From Neocallimastix lanati (nom. inval.) (taxonomy: Eukaryota; Neocallimastigomycota; Neocallimastigomycetes; Neocallimastigales; Neocallimastigaceae): a stretch of DNA of 64,000 bases. Where the stretch lies: assembly GCA_016946835.1 (NCBI GenBank), contig JACVTC010000133.1, forward strand, positions 319,001 through 383,000. The letters run 5' to 3'. The stretch's first letter is position 1; each line of letters starts with the position of its first letter. The position numbers were made by a program, and so were the translations under genes. Positions 1 to 11,941 of this stretch are shown piece by piece. The notes beneath the pieces were generated by a model. The model made no database searches and had not been told where the DNA came from. It saw only the letters and a list, made by a program, of their open reading frames with translations.

Positions 1-330
1 GTTTGGTTTTTTTTTGAATTTTTCCGAATTTTTCTAGATCCTGTATCTTCTGTTTCTTAGTTTTTGGGGTATTTTCTTTTTTTTTGTACACTCAGATCTT
101 CAGTTCCCTTTTGTTCTTGGCTTCTCTCAGGGTTTCTACTTACGGTTTAAAATCTTTTTCGGTTTCGGATTTCTTAGTTTTGGACTTGGTTTCCGTTCCT
201 CTTGGTTTAGGGTTCCTGGTTCTTTGTGCTCACTTTCTATTAAATCTTTTCTCTAGTGTCTGGCCTCGCTCTTTGGGCTTAGCTTTGATCTTGAAATCTA
301 TTAGTTTGTTAAAAAAAAAAAAAAAAAAAT
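1..330. other. Pyrimidine-rich, GC-richer stretch ending in an A-run
   Basis: This stretch is much richer in C and G than the surrounding DNA. On the plus strand it is dominated by T and C and ends in about 19 A residues near 310-329. A 90-codon open frame crosses it (84-356), but the peptide is low-complexity Leu/Ser/Phe and runs through the A-run, so it is probably not a gene. A GC-richer body ending in an A-run resembles the tail of a retroposed element, cut by the window edge. It could equally be the upstream region of the ORF at 382. Confidence 0.3.
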
Positions 331-381
331 TAAAAAATAATAATATAACAAAATAAAAGAAAAAACAAATAAATAATTAAA

Positions 382-879
382 ATGAAGTTAGAAAAAGTTT
401 TAATTCTTTGTTTAAACAGAGCTATTGTTCTTACTGGAGCTATTAACCAACCAAAAACTGATGTTAAAGTCTCTAAGGAAGAAATTTCAAATTTAATTGA
501 CTTTGATTCCTATGTCAAAATGCATTACGAAACCCCTATTAATGATGAACAATTAGGCCATCTCCTAGAAAAAGGACGTGAATACATTACAGAATCTGTC
601 TTTATAAAAAACAATATCATTGAAGACAAAAAAATAGAAAATGAAATAAGAGGATTATTATTGGAAGGCCTCGAAGAAGCCGATAAGAAATACACCGGTG
701 AAAAAGAAAAACGCAGAACATGCGGTTGGGCCGAAAAAGTTATGTGTCAACCAATGAAACTCGTTGCCTTGCCTTGTATTATAGCCTGTGGACCAGATTA
801 TGCCTGCTTGAAGATATATTTCATGGTTAGCTCTTTTATTCTGTGTAATTTCTCCCAGTTTTCATTGCTGGTTACTTAG
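382..879 (+). CDS. Small cysteine-rich protein, possibly secreted; 3' end uncertain
   Basis: I do not recognise the family. The start (AAAATG context) matches the other genes here. The N-terminus has a short hydrophobic stretch (VLILC and IVLTGA, interrupted by Asn-Arg) that could be a weak signal peptide. The middle is charged and helical. Residues about 113-142 hold a cysteine cluster (CGW, MCQP, LPCIIACG, YACLK) typical of small secreted fungal proteins. After the last of these the frame turns hydrophobic with no clear constraint (ending near LLVT), which suggests the true end differs. A GTTAGC at 826 followed by candidate acceptors at 858, 879 and 893 could be an intron, after which a short Cys-containing or Trp-containing tail would be read. 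A strong hairpin lies just downstream. Confidence 0.5.
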   Translation: MKLEKVLILCLNRAIVLTGAINQPKTDVKVSKEEISNLIDFDSYVKMHYETPINDEQLGHLLEKGREYITESVFIKNNIIEDKKIENEIRGLLLEGLEEADKKYTGEKEKRRTCGWAEKVMCQPMKLVALPCIIACGPDYACLKIYFMVSSFILCNFSQFSLLVT

Positions 880-909
880 TTATTAACCTTTAGAACGTCT
901 GGAATCCGC

Positions 910-964
910 TGTAAAATAAACTAATAGTTTAGGTCGGTGCGGACAGACTATTATTTATTTTACA
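910..964. repeat. Near-perfect inverted repeat (hairpin) downstream of the small ORF
   Basis: Arms at 910-928 (TGTAAAATAAACTAATAGT) and 947-964 (ACTATTATTTATTTTACA) pair over about 18 bp with a single bulged C. The 18-base loop is GC-rich (contains GGTCGGTGCGGAC). It may be a 3'-end signal of the gene at 382, or a tiny terminal-inverted-repeat element. Confidence 0.55.
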
Positions 965-1157
965 CAATTTTATTATTTATTATATTAACACTATAATTAA
1001 TTATTAACTAAAACACTAAAACTAAAAACTAATTTGATTTTTTGTTTTATAAAAATTCCTTTATTAATATTTCTTATTTATCAAATTTGACTATACTATA
1101 AATCAACAATCACTTAACTGGGTACCGTAGGGTCCTTTACCGGAATGCCTACTAGCT

Positions 1158-1510
1158 GTAATGAATCCGCCAATAAAAACAGATTATAACAATAAAAAGC
1201 ACTACAATTTAAACAAATAAAATTAAAGTAATTTCTTTTATTAATACATTTTTTTATTAATTATAAACTTCTCTTATGTTATTAACGGTAAAATAGTTAA
1301 TAACTAATACATCGATTTAATTGAGAAAAATTACATGTATTTATATTTTTTCTTATTACATTATTAATATATGATGTTATTTAATAATATATAAATTAAA
1401 TTTTATTTCAATAAATTTTATATTAAAAAAATAATTCATATACATTAAATAAATTAATTGTACGAAAAATTAAGCTATTTAATGTATTAAAGATTTATTA
1501 AATCTTTACA
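1158..1510 (+). repeat. Left arm of a ~350-bp inverted repeat shared with 5484-6103
   Basis: Starts GTAATGAATCCG and runs to AAATCTTTACA. It matches the reverse complement of 5866-6103 (outer part) and of 5484-5600 (inner part, almost base for base). The right copy carries about 266 extra bases between these two blocks. The arms straddle the left end of MULE-1, so they are more likely two inverted copies of one dispersed repeat than the two ends of a single element. Confidence 0.8.
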
Positions 1511-2175
1511 CTAGCAGTTATAATTTTTAAATAAAATTTAAAATAAAATTATTTTATAAAAAATAACTATTCTAATAATAGTTATAATACTAATTAATAA
1601 AATATAAAATTTATAATAGTTATATTATACTATACTATACTATACTATTTTCCAACCATCGTTCAATAGTTGAAAATTAACTCTTTTTATACTTTTTGAA
1701 AATTAAAATTTAAATTGAATAAATTGTAATAAACTAAAATATTATTATATATTTGTAATTACATTTAATAATAAATTACATGAAATTTTATGAATTATTT
1801 TAATATATAAAAACTATTTAAAACTATCTAATATTTCTAAAATAAATAAACAAAACGGCAAGTTTTTGTAAACAAACGGAAAAGGCAATTTTTCCTTGAT
1901 TATTTATTTTAACTAATTTATGACTAATTATTTTTAATTTACAAAGTTTCATGATTCAAAGTGAGTAATAATGATATAAATTCTCCAAATAATTTAGCCA
2001 TAAATTTTTGAGAAAATTATTTAAATTAATAATTTGGAATACATTTAAATTTATATTAAAAATTTGGAAAACATTTTTATCCACAATAATTTACATTACA
2101 TTACATTTAAATACGTATTCAAATTATTAAATATTTTACATCCGCTCCATGGAGGAGATCGTTGTAATGAAACCT

Positions 2176-2230
2176 ATTAGTCAAGTGGTTAATAGTTAGA
2201 GCTCAGTACAAGATGTCACTGGTTCGAAAA
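2176..2230 (+). other. tRNA-like / SINE-head remnant
   Basis: An A-box-like TTAGTCAAGTGGTTAA (2177-2192) and a B-box-like GTCACTGGTTCGAAA (2215-2229) lie at roughly tRNA spacing. The stretch is GC-richer than its surroundings. Stems are not intact and no tRNA can be folded, so it is best read as a decayed tRNA-derived pol III promoter. Confidence 0.4.
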
Positions 2231-2499
2231 TAAAAATATTATTTTGTTAAATTTTATTACAAATTATTTTACCAATCAAATTATTAGATTTGATTTTATT
2301 TTGATATAAAAACATGTAGTTTAAAATTAGTTTAATAATTTCGAGGTTTCATTAACATTAAAACATTAAATAATTAAATAAATAAATATTTTGATAAAAT
2401 AAATAATGATTTGTTAAATAATATTTTAATATTTAAAGTGTTTTTCAATATTTTATATTTATTTTTTTATTTAAGTTAATACACCAACCTGGTGATTAA

Positions 2500-3860
2500 C
2501 CAATTTCGTTACAAAATCTACCTTTCTTAACTGTCCTTTGCTTAATGAATCCAATTCTACCCTTACCTTAGGTAACTCTCATTTACCTGGTGTTGACTCT
2601 TATACATATTTAGGATTTCCTCATACTTTCAAAGGCATCAATTGGCGTAAACATCTTAAAGCTTCCTCCTTAAAAGCTCATAATCTCTTGCAATCTCTCA
2701 ATGATTACCAATATCTTTGGAATCCTGGTGTTAAGCTCACTATTTTAAGAACTTTTATTCGACCTTCTATGGAGCATTCAGCTTGCCTTGTAATGTATTG
2801 GATGAAAAATAAATGTAAAACATATGAAATTAAAGAATATAACTCTGTAATTGCTGACGGTCTTTTTTGGGTCACTAATTCTAGAAAATCCAACATTTCA
2901 TGTGCTATCTTTGGTATCCCTCCCTCTCTTCTTCTCCTTTTCTGTTTATCTTGCAAACTTAGAAAACATATTATACATATGGATCCTTCGAATCCATTTC
3001 CTCCGCTTTCTCTAAAACCAATGCTAGAAATAACCACTTCTTTTCTAATTCCTTTGGGTATAGGATACTTAACTATAATATTTTTAAACATAAATTAATC
3101 AATCTTGAACCTCCCAAACTACATAATTCTAACTATTCTACTACGTTCTCTTAATTAGATTCTCTTAACTCAAGACTAGATAAATTAATTATCTTATGCT
3201 TAAGTAAATCCACTATGGCTTCCTGCATAACTCCATTGGCCAGAGTTTCAAACTCCTTCTCCCTTGAACTCTTTAATAATACTCATACTACAGATAGATG
3301 TGTATTTATTCGAGACTCTATCACTCGTAACTGTGCTTTACTATGGCAGACTAATTCTTTTTATAATACTTCAATTATTTGTCCCATATAAATTTAACAG
3401 AGATCATGTGAATATCTGTAATATCCTTGGCTTGAACACTCCTTTCATTCAAAATAGGCATTGGTCATATTATCATGAAGATCTCTCCATCTATACTCTT
3501 CCTTCCTCATATAATATTCTTGACTCTCTTCTCAACTATCCTGAATATTCTACCTTTCGCCAGGCTATAGGCTATTGGTTATTTGGAAAGCTTTAGGTCT
3601 CCTCGCAACCCTACTATCTCCACTACAAAATTTAATTCTAGGAAACGCCCACGCTCCCCTTCTTCAACATCTATTTCTAATTCCAAGAAAAAAGGAAAAA
3701 CTCCTTTTTAATTTCTTTTATTTCTCTTTTCTTTACTTTCCTTTTATTTTCTATTATTATTTTATTAATTTTTTTACTCATTTTAAATATCTTTCATTTA
3801 TCTCATGTATTTTTACCTAAATTCATGTATTATTTATAAAATAAATAACTTTAATAAAAT
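2500..3860 (+). pseudogene. Decayed LINE (non-LTR reverse transcriptase), 3' fragment
   Basis: Reading frames at 2538-3098 and 3264-3596 are broken pieces of one protein. The first contains the segment that follows the catalytic palm in LINE reverse transcriptases (GVDSYTYLGF, then WRKHL, LRTFIRPSMEHSA). Downstream pieces (DSITRNCALLW, RQAIGYWLF) are only readable across frame changes. The catalytic YADD region is absent, so this is a 5'-truncated copy. The AT-rich tail to about 3860 resembles the tail of the LINE at 46846-49095, though without a poly(A) run. Multiple stops and frameshifts make it inactive. Confidence 0.75.
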
Positions 3861-3988
3861 TAATAAACGCATATAAAACCCTAACCCAAGTAAACTATAT
3901 AATAATAAAATAAAAATATATAATAATAAAAATTAAATAAAATAATAATAACAAAATAAATTAAATATTAAAAAATTAATTTAATGTG

Positions 3989-3997
3989 GAAAATACA
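3989..3997 (+). repeat. MULE-1 target-site duplication, left copy
   Basis: GAAAATACA immediately before the left terminus of MULE-1. The right partner GAAAACACA differs by one base. Confidence 0.6.
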
Positions 3998-4797
3998 AGG
4001 TAGTGCATTTCTCAATGTGGCTTATTAAATTTTTATATAAAGCAATACATTTTTAAGATATTCTATACAATCATAAATAAATATATATATAATTAAAGAA
4101 TGTGATCCATAACGCCAATTTTTTTTTTGAAATTTTAATAAGCCATCTATTTATTTGTGGCTTTTAAATTTTATATTATTACGCCATAAAATTTAATATA
4201 ATTTTAATTAAAAAAGAAATAAATGTATAAATAAATAAGTAAATAAATAAATAAATAAAAATTAAAAAGGTCAATAAAAAATAAAATATTTTTATATAAT
4301 TTTTTTTTTGACAATCATATTATAAGGAAAATGATAAATAATTATTTTCCTTATAACCTTATTTTTATATATTTTATTATTAATATTTATATTATATTTT
4401 TATATTTTATATTTTATTATTGATATTATATTTTTATATTTTTAAATTTTTATATTTTATTATTAATATCAATATAATATTTTTATATTTTATTATAAAA
4501 AAATTTTATTTTATATATTTATATTTAAATTAATATTATTTAAAATATTAATTTTTTATATTATAACTAAAACTTTAGTTGTTATTATAACATCTTAATA
4601 ATAGGATTAAACCTTTTATTTTATATATAATTTATAAATAAAATATTAAATAATAATAAAAATTACAAAATAATATTTTTATAAGACTTAAATTATAACT
4701 GTAAATTGAAATTTCAAAAATTAAAATTTGTTGTTCACATTTCAATTACTATTTATATATTACCGCAACCGTATTGTAGAGATATATAAATAGGTTT

Positions 4798-4875
4798 TTT
4801 ACACATATGAATTCACATGTCTATCCCATATTATATATATGGGCGTGTAAAGAACATATATACTTTGGTATATAT
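4798..4875. repeat. Nested hairpins inside MULE-1
   Basis: TTTACAC (4798-4804) pairs with GTGTAAA (4845-4851), enclosing CCCATAT (4825-4831) with ATATGGG (4837-4843). Next to it, ATATATAC (4856-4863) pairs with GTATATAT (4868-4875) around a 4-base loop. A related, weaker arrangement occurs near 6992-7045. Confidence 0.55.
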
Positions 4876-5270
4876 ATCTTATACTATATCAGTACGACGT
4901 CGGCGCTTCAAATTCCTAAGCAGAGGTAGCTCCAGTAGACATGTCTTGCCAAATAACATCCATGCCATCCTATAGAAATTGAACTCGTAACCCTCTCAGT
5001 ATAGGCTATACAACTACATTAGCATGCTATGTGTGATCAAATATAGAGATTAAATACGTGGCAATCCAATAATGGTAGGAGCGGAATTAATACTTACCTG
5101 AAATTGTGCCATTATAACCCCTTTACCCTTTCTCCAAACCCTATCGGGAAAATCAGATCAAGAATAGATACCAGCAGGGGTTGGCTGGACACCAGATGAT
5201 TATTAAGTCCGCCACATAACAACCAGTAGAAAGCCCAGTTCTACTTTATATGCTAAAAAATGCTATATAT
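4850..5270 (-). other. GC-richer island with a tRNA-like segment (SINE or captured DNA)
   Basis: Base composition is clearly higher in GC than the rest of MULE-1. On the minus strand, about 5033-4966, a B-box-like GAGTTCAATTTC sits inside a segment whose ends (CATGCTA and TGGCATG) can pair as a 7-bp acceptor-like stem with one wobble. The internal arms do not fold cleanly. It may be a tRNA-derived SINE or host DNA picked up by the transposon. No coding frame is supported. Confidence 0.35.
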
Positions 5271-5483
5271 ATTTGTTGTTTTAAAAAGACTTAAAAGTTA
5301 ATAATTTAATTAGATTATAATATAAATAAAATAAATAATTAATTCATAAATTCTTTATTAGTATATATTAAAAAAAATAATTAATATTAATTTAGAATAA
5401 ATAAATAATTAAATTTTTTTTATATACATTAAATAAATAATTTATTTTTAAATAATAATAATAAAAATATTTTCATATATACT

Positions 5484-6103
5484 GTAAAGATTTAATAAAT
5501 CTTTAATACATTAAATAGCTTAATTTTTCGTACAATTAATTTATTTAATGTATATGAATTATTTTTTTAATATAAAATTTATTGAAATAAAATTTAATTA
5601 TTTTTTTAATTGAAAATATTTTTTAATTAGTTTAGTTAATTTAGTTTAGTTTTAAATAGTTAAATATTAATTTAGGAATAATCTTAAATAGTTAATATTT
5701 ATAAAAATAGTTTTTCAATATTAAATATATAATTAAAATTATTATAAGTATTAAAATAATAAATAAAATAAAGAGTTTAAAAAATTAATTTTAGTTTTAG
5801 TAAATTAATAAATAATAAAAAATTATTAATTAAAAAATCTTTTGTTTATAAATAAATAGTTTTATATATATTATTAAATAGCATCATATATTAATATTGT
5901 AATAAGAAAAAATATAAATACATGTAATTTTTCTTAATTTAATCGATGTATTAGTTATTAACTATTTTACAGTTAATAACATAAAAGAAGTTTATAATTA
6001 ATAAAAGAATTTATTAATAAAAGAAATTACTTTAATTTTATTTGTTTAAATTGTAGTGTTTTTTTTATTGTTATAATCTGTTTTTTATTGACGGATTCAT
6101 TAC
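5484..6103 (-). repeat. Right arm of the inverted repeat, with a 266-bp insert
   Basis: Reverse complement of 1158-1510. The blocks 5484-5600 and 5866-6103 match the left arm closely; 5601-5865 has no counterpart there. Either this copy gained an insertion or the left copy lost the piece. Confidence 0.8.
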
Positions 6104-6699
6104 ATATACTTTATGTATCTGTTTTTTTTAAAAAAAATTAAAAGAAAAAGAAATAATTAAAATACTTTTTATCTTTTTGTAATGGAAACCTGGGTGTTCC
6201 AATACTAAAGGGACACTTAGAATAAGTAAACTAAACACAAGAATTAGTAAACACAAAATATTAATATTGGAGCACTTGATTCCTTTGTTGATTAGGAAGG
6301 TCGGTGCTGAAATATTAGTAATATTGGTTTTATTTATTATTTTATTTATTTAATTATTTATTTAAAAATTGTTTTATTAGAAAGATGTTTTATTACTAAT
6401 AATAATAAACTACGTTAAAATACGATAAAAGCACGAAGAGAAATATTTTCAAGTGAAAATTCATACCTATTTATACTTTTTTCGGAAAAACAGTTTTCAT
6501 GATTTTGAATAATTATAGAATTGTGGAAAATTCGTTTAAAACCGATTTTAGCCACAAAAATAGAAACTAATAAAAAGAAGGAATAAAATAGAATAAAATA
6601 TAATTTTAACTATTAAGAATTTCTATAAAATTCTTAAAGAAATTACAGAAAGAAATATCTAGAAAATGAAAATAAAAATTATTAAAATTTGCTTTGAAT

Positions 6700-6756
6700 G
6701 TGAAATGAACCCAAGTAGTTCGATTCATGCTCATAGCTCTAGCCACTATGCCAATA
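6700..6756 (-). other. tRNA-like / SINE-head remnant
   Basis: On the minus strand an A-box-like GGCATAGTGGCTAGAGC is followed at tRNA spacing by TTGGGTTCATTTC (B-box-like). No intact cloverleaf is seen. It is similar in kind, but not obviously in sequence, to the segments at 2176 and 33590. Confidence 0.4.
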
Positions 6757-7419
6757 TTTATTATTGTGTAATTTTATGTAAGAAACTATAATTATTTGTT
6801 AAATAATTATAATTTCTTTATTTGATGTTGAAATTATAACTGAATTGAAATCTCAATTTCAGTTATTCACATTTCAATATACATTTAATTAATAATTAAT
6901 ATAAATTCTTATTTAATATTTAAAGAATTATCTTAGGCCTAATAATTCTGAAAATATTAATAAATAAGATTTATATTAATAATTTCAATTATTTACATAT
7001 GACGTCACATGTATTTATTTATATTATGTTTATATATATGTTTATATCATATATATTAATTACTATTTTTAATTATTCAAATTAATTATACAAATTAAAT
7101 TTATTTAATTATATTAAATATTTTAAGCATATCGATATTGTTATTATTTTAATATTTTATTAATATTCATTTTACTATATTATTATTATCTTATAATTAA
7201 ATACTATTATTATGTAACTTACAAGTATAAAAGAAAGATGTGAAAATCTATCTTTTATGTTCTTTGTAAGGTTATTGTATTTACAATAATTATATACTAA
7301 TAATTCAATAAATAAATATTTTCATAAATCCTTCAAAGAAATTATTATTTAAAATATTCTTAGATATTAAACTTAACTATTTATCTTATATTATTTTTAT
7401 ATTATTATTAATTAATTAT

Positions 7420-8196
7420 TGTTGGATTATTAATATATAATTCAACATATTAACCTAGTAACGTTATTAATCATAAAACTATTTTATATCTTAATTTTAA
7501 CATTTGATTATTTATCTATTACATAATTTATACATTCATTCATTAAATTAGTAATTATTTATCAAGTTAATATGTATTTGTACATTTAATTATAATTTTA
7601 ATTTAATTAAAAATTTTCTTTAAATTTATTTAGTATACATTTATTTTATTTAATTAATTATAAATTTTATTAATTTCTATAGTAATAAATTAATTATTTA
7701 ATTATTATTTTTAATTAAAAATTGAATTAACTTATTCGGACTTTAAAGTTTTTTATTTTCTTATTAAAATATAAATTAATTTTATCGGACTTTAAGGTTT
7801 TTTCTAATTTATTATATTAATAAATTGGTTTTTCCTTAAAGAACTTATCTAGTTTTTTCTTCTAATCTTTTTCTAGATAAGATAATTGTTAAGATTAGAA
7901 AACCTTTTAAATTATTATTTTATATAAATTTTTATTATTTAATTTTTCGTATAAATAGCTATTGATTTCTCTAAATTTTTGAGAAATCAAGAGTTATTAT
8001 TATATAACAAATATTAATAAATATATAATAATAATCAATAAAATCTACAAACATTTTCAATAAGTGTTCTTTTTATTTTGTGTTGTTTATTATATTTGTT
8101 TATAATAAACTCTTCTCTGTCAAGATAAGTTAAAATTTTCTTTATTTTTTCTAATGGTTTTCTTATTTTCTCAACGTGATGTTAGTATCAGGTTGT
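7420..8196 (+). repeat. Possible solo or decayed LTR with primer-binding-site-like sequence
   Basis: The stretch begins TGTTGGATT, a common LTR start, and has a TATA-like CGTATAAATAGC (about 7948-7959). It ends near TCAACG (8171-8176), followed after a few bases by TTAGTATCAGGTTG, which resembles the TGGTATCAGA primer-binding site of many Ty1/copia elements. No second copy of this LTR and no gag or pol follow. The call rests on short motifs only. Confidence 0.35.
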
Positions 8197-8883
8197 AGTT
8201 AATAATTTTGTTATAATAAATATTATAATGAAATTATTACATTTTAGGATTCGTTACAAATATAATTTAAAAGATATAATTAAAAATTATATATTTGTCA
8301 AAGGTTTGTGAAATAATTTGGTCTTAACGATTAGGTCAAGATGCCAAATTATAGTAATTAATTAATAATTTAAATTTACTTTTGTTTAAAACATATTGTT
8401 ATTAGTAAATTTTATAAACAAGTTTTTTATTTAAAATATAAATTTTATTTAATCTTAATAATATTTTATTATATTATTATTTTATATAATTATTACTATA
8501 ATTTAAATTACAATAATCCTACAAAGGATTAATCAAAAGATTTAAACATGTATTTATATAAAATAATTAATTATTAAAATATTAATTATTAATATGGATA
8601 TGTAATAGTATTAATATAAGTTTGATATTGATAATATAAAGTAAGATAATAATATAAATATTTAATATAAATAAAATATAAGAATATAATATTAGCTAAA
8701 TATTATATTTTATAATTAAAATATAATATGTAGAAATTAATTTAATGACAATCACGTGTTTACATTATTTAATATATATTAATTTCAATATGTTAATAAT
8801 ATTTAGTAATTAGTTGGCCTAGACTATTTCCTAAATATTTTAATAATAATTATTATATTATTAATTATTAATATTGAAATTCA

Positions 8884-8965
8884 AATAACTGAATTATTGA
8901 AATTGAAATTGAAATTGAAATTGAAATTGAAATTGAAATTGAATTAAATGGAAATTCAGTTATTA
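8884..8965 (+). repeat. (TTGAAA)n microsatellite inside a short inverted repeat
   Basis: About seven TTGAAA units (near 8897-8943) are flanked by AATAACTGAATT and its reverse complement AATTCAGTTATT. It lies directly upstream of the MULE-1 transposase. Confidence 0.7.
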
Positions 8966-8989
8966 TCTTAACAATATTAAAATTTATAA

Positions 8990-10410
8990 ATGGAAAAAAA
9001 CATAACTATTTATATAAGTGAGTCTAACAAAGGAGAAGAACAAATCATTATTAATAAACAATATAAATTTAATTTTTCACATTCAAGGAAAGATAATTCA
9101 AGAGTTTATAAATGTACCGAATATAAAAAAAATAATAAATGTAAATCTTTTATTATTTTAAATAATGAGAAAGAAATCTTAAAATATGAGAGTTTACATA
9201 ATCATCCTGGAAACGAATATAGTGTATCCCTATCTGTAATGAAACATAAAATTAAAGATGAAATTAAAAAACATTCAAATCGTTTTGATATAAAACGAAA
9301 AAGACTATATAATGAAATTTCTAAAGAAATGGGATTTATATATCCGTGTCCAGAATATATTTCAGTTAAAACTCTAATATTAAGAAGTATTAATAAAAAA
9401 CTACCATCCAATGTAACAACTTTTAATGAAATTCCTAATGAATCTGAATATTATAAAACTGAACGAAATGAAGATTTTATGATATTCAAAAATTCTGATT
9501 TAGTAATTTTTCAATCCCCTTTTCAAGCAAAATTATTTAAGAAATATAATTATGATATATTTGTGGATGGTACTTTTTATATCGCACCTAAATTTAGTCA
9601 ACAAGTGTTTATTACTAGAACTTACGTTAAAGAATTGAATAGTTTTTATACTACTTCTTATGCAATATTAAGAAATAAAAAGCAAAAAACATATAAAATA
9701 TTATTCAATAAATTAAAACAAAATTCTAATAATAATATTATAACTGAACCAAAAAATGTACATTGCGATTTTGAAAAAGGCATATCCAAAGCAGTTAAAA
9801 AAATATTTCCTAATATAAATATTAAATACTGTATTTGGCATTATAAAAATTTATTAGAAATTAAAAAAAATGAATTGTGCCGTAATGAAGTGAACGATGA
9901 TGAAAAAATATTTAATTATTACAAAGGAATTTCAAGCTTACCATTTATCAACCCTGAATACATAATGGATATTTTTTCATTAATTAAAACTAAATCCATT
10001 GAAAAAAATTCTTGTCAATTTTTAAAATTTTTAGAATATTTTTATGAAACATATTTATTTGGTTACGATATGAAAAGTTGGAATTATTATAATAATATTG
10101 AACATATAACCAATAATGCTTCAGAATCACTCAATAATTCTTTAAATAAACTATTTCCAATGAAACCAAATTTTTATGAATTAATAAATAAATTAAAAGA
10201 ACAGGAACATTTATCATATTATGATTACCAAATGAAAATAAAAGGAATTTGGAGAATAAAAAAAAAATAAAAACAAAAACTGATGAAATTAATATCTTAA
10301 TTGAAAAATACAAAAATAAAGAAGCCAAGTTAATTGATATTAAATATGATAGAAGTGATCTTACTAAATTGTGGTTTGAATGTTTAACTAATTTAAATAA
10401 TATTTTATAA
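8990..10410 (+). pseudogene. MULE transposase with a frameshift near its end
   Basis: The open frame 8990-10270 gives 426 residues. The N-terminal part holds a FLYWCH/WRKY-like zinc-binding pattern (Cys42, Cys51, His70, His72). The DDE core is visible: Asp193 in VDGTF, Asp260 in HCDFEKG, a CIWH motif at 281-284, and Glu379 in NNASES. At about 10256-10268 an A-run shifts the frame. The following frame reads on from TDEINILIEKY to LNNIL, stop at 10410, matching the C-terminus of the intact copy at 50678. One base of homopolymer slippage, real or from assembly, is the only lesion seen. Its role would be cut-and-paste transposition of MULE-1. Confidence 0.85.
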
Positions 10411-11941
10411 ATATTAATTTATAATAAATAATTATGAAATGACAGAGGAATTTCCAAAAGAAAAAATCATTAAAATTCTTTCATACAAAAGCTTATAATT
10501 AAATTTATTAATTAAAATTTTATAATTATTAAAAAGTTAAAATGTTTATATACTTGATAAAATTTATGTAGTTTAAATAAATATTCTATAATTTTATTAT
10601 TATAATTAATTTTATTAATAATTGTTTAAATATTTTATTAATATTTTTTTTAAAATAAATAATCCTATATTTTTATATTTTATTATTAATATCAATATTA
10701 TATTTTTATATTTTTATATTTTATTATTAATATTTATAATTAATTTTATTAATAATTGTTTAAATATTTTATTAATATTTTTTTTAAATAAATAAATCTA
10801 TATAATTGCTAAAGTATTTTATTAATAGTTGTTTAAATATTTTATTAATATTTTTTAAATAAATAAATATTAATATTTTTCTTAAATAAATAAATCTATA
10901 TAATTGTTAAAGTATTTTATTAATATTTTTTTTTTTTTTTACAAAAAATAAACCTTTTAATTGTTTGAATATTTTATTTTATTTTTTTTTTTGTAAAAAA
11001 ATATTTATTTTTATCTAACCATTATAATTTATTTAATTATTCACTTAATAAATTTTAAGAAAAAAATTACAAATTAATAATACAACAAAATAGTATCATA
11101 TAACTATTAATTTAAAAAGCCTCAAAATTTGATATATCACGTGAAAGATTGGCGTTTTGGACCTCTCCCATAATTAAATAATTAAATATATAATTAAATG
11201 AATTAAATGAATAAAAAAAAATAATAAACATATTTAAATATATACCAAAAAATTTAAGACGAACTGATGAAATAAATTTCTTAATTAAACATTACAAAAT
11301 ATGGAAATTCCATTAAAAAAAGAAAAAAGAAAAAGAAACGAATTCGTTGAATTATGGTTGATGTTTAAGATATCTAAATATTAAAATTATTAATTAAAAA
11401 ATAAATAATTAATATTTAACGAAAAAATGACCATATGATAATGATCAAAAAATTTGTCGAATTACAATTAATTAAAAGTTAAAATAATTCTTAATGAAAA
11501 AATCAGGGAATTGGATTTTTTAATTTACTAAAATAAATTTTTTAAAAATTCTAATATTTTTATATTAATATGTTTAAATATATATTATTATTTTAAAAGA
11601 AATAATTTTTTTTTACAATTAAATATTATTAAATAATTATTTCAGAAGAAAAAATAATATATTTTTACAATTAAATATTAGTAATTAATTATTTTAAAAG
11701 AAATAATAATATATTTTTACAATAAATATTATTAAATAACTATTTCAAAAGAAATAATTATATATTTTATTAAAAAAGAATGATAAAAAATTATTTTTTT
11801 TTATAAAAAATTATTTTTACAGTTGAATTTAATAAATTATATATAAAAAGAATATTTATTATTTATTTATTATTTATTTATAAAATTATTAAAAAAACAA
11901 GCCACATACGAAAATACTGTATTGAGAAATGCACTATTCCT
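10411..11941. other. Non-coding right part of MULE-1
   Basis: Simple AT-rich sequence with repeated TTTAAATATTTTATTAATA units (10600-10930). A GC-richer patch at 11140-11172 reads on the minus strand GGGAGAGGTCCAAAACG and then CACGTGATATA, resembling the outer sequence of the left end of MULE-2. No genes seen. Confidence 0.55.

Larger units (their letters stand above)
965..2480. other. AT-rich intergenic stretch without recognisable genes
   Basis: No credible coding frame is visible. It holds the left arm of a long inverted repeat (1158-1510), a short ATACT tandem run near 1623-1648, a tRNA-like segment (2176-2230) and otherwise simple AT-rich sequence. Confidence 0.6.
4025..7419. other. Non-coding left half of MULE-1
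   Basis: No transposase or other credible frame is visible. The stretch contains hairpins at 4798-4875, a GC-richer island (4850-5270), the right inverted-repeat arm (5484-6103) and a minus-strand tRNA-like remnant (6700-6756). A module around ATAACTGAATTGAAAT recurs in variant form near 4696, 6838 and 8886. Confidence 0.6.

Noticed and set aside
2705-3091. 128-codon minus-strand frame over the first LINE
   Set aside because: The plus strand carries recognisable LINE reverse-transcriptase segments; the minus frame has none.
3877-3893. CCCTAACCC telomere-like sequence
   Set aside because: Only one and a half units in an internal position between a LINE and a MULE; a single TTAGGG near 63440 is equally isolated.
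1158-6103. Reading the inverted repeat as the two ends of one DNA transposon
   Set aside because: The interval crosses the well-supported left end of MULE-1 and a LINE, and no target duplication was found at the outer ends.
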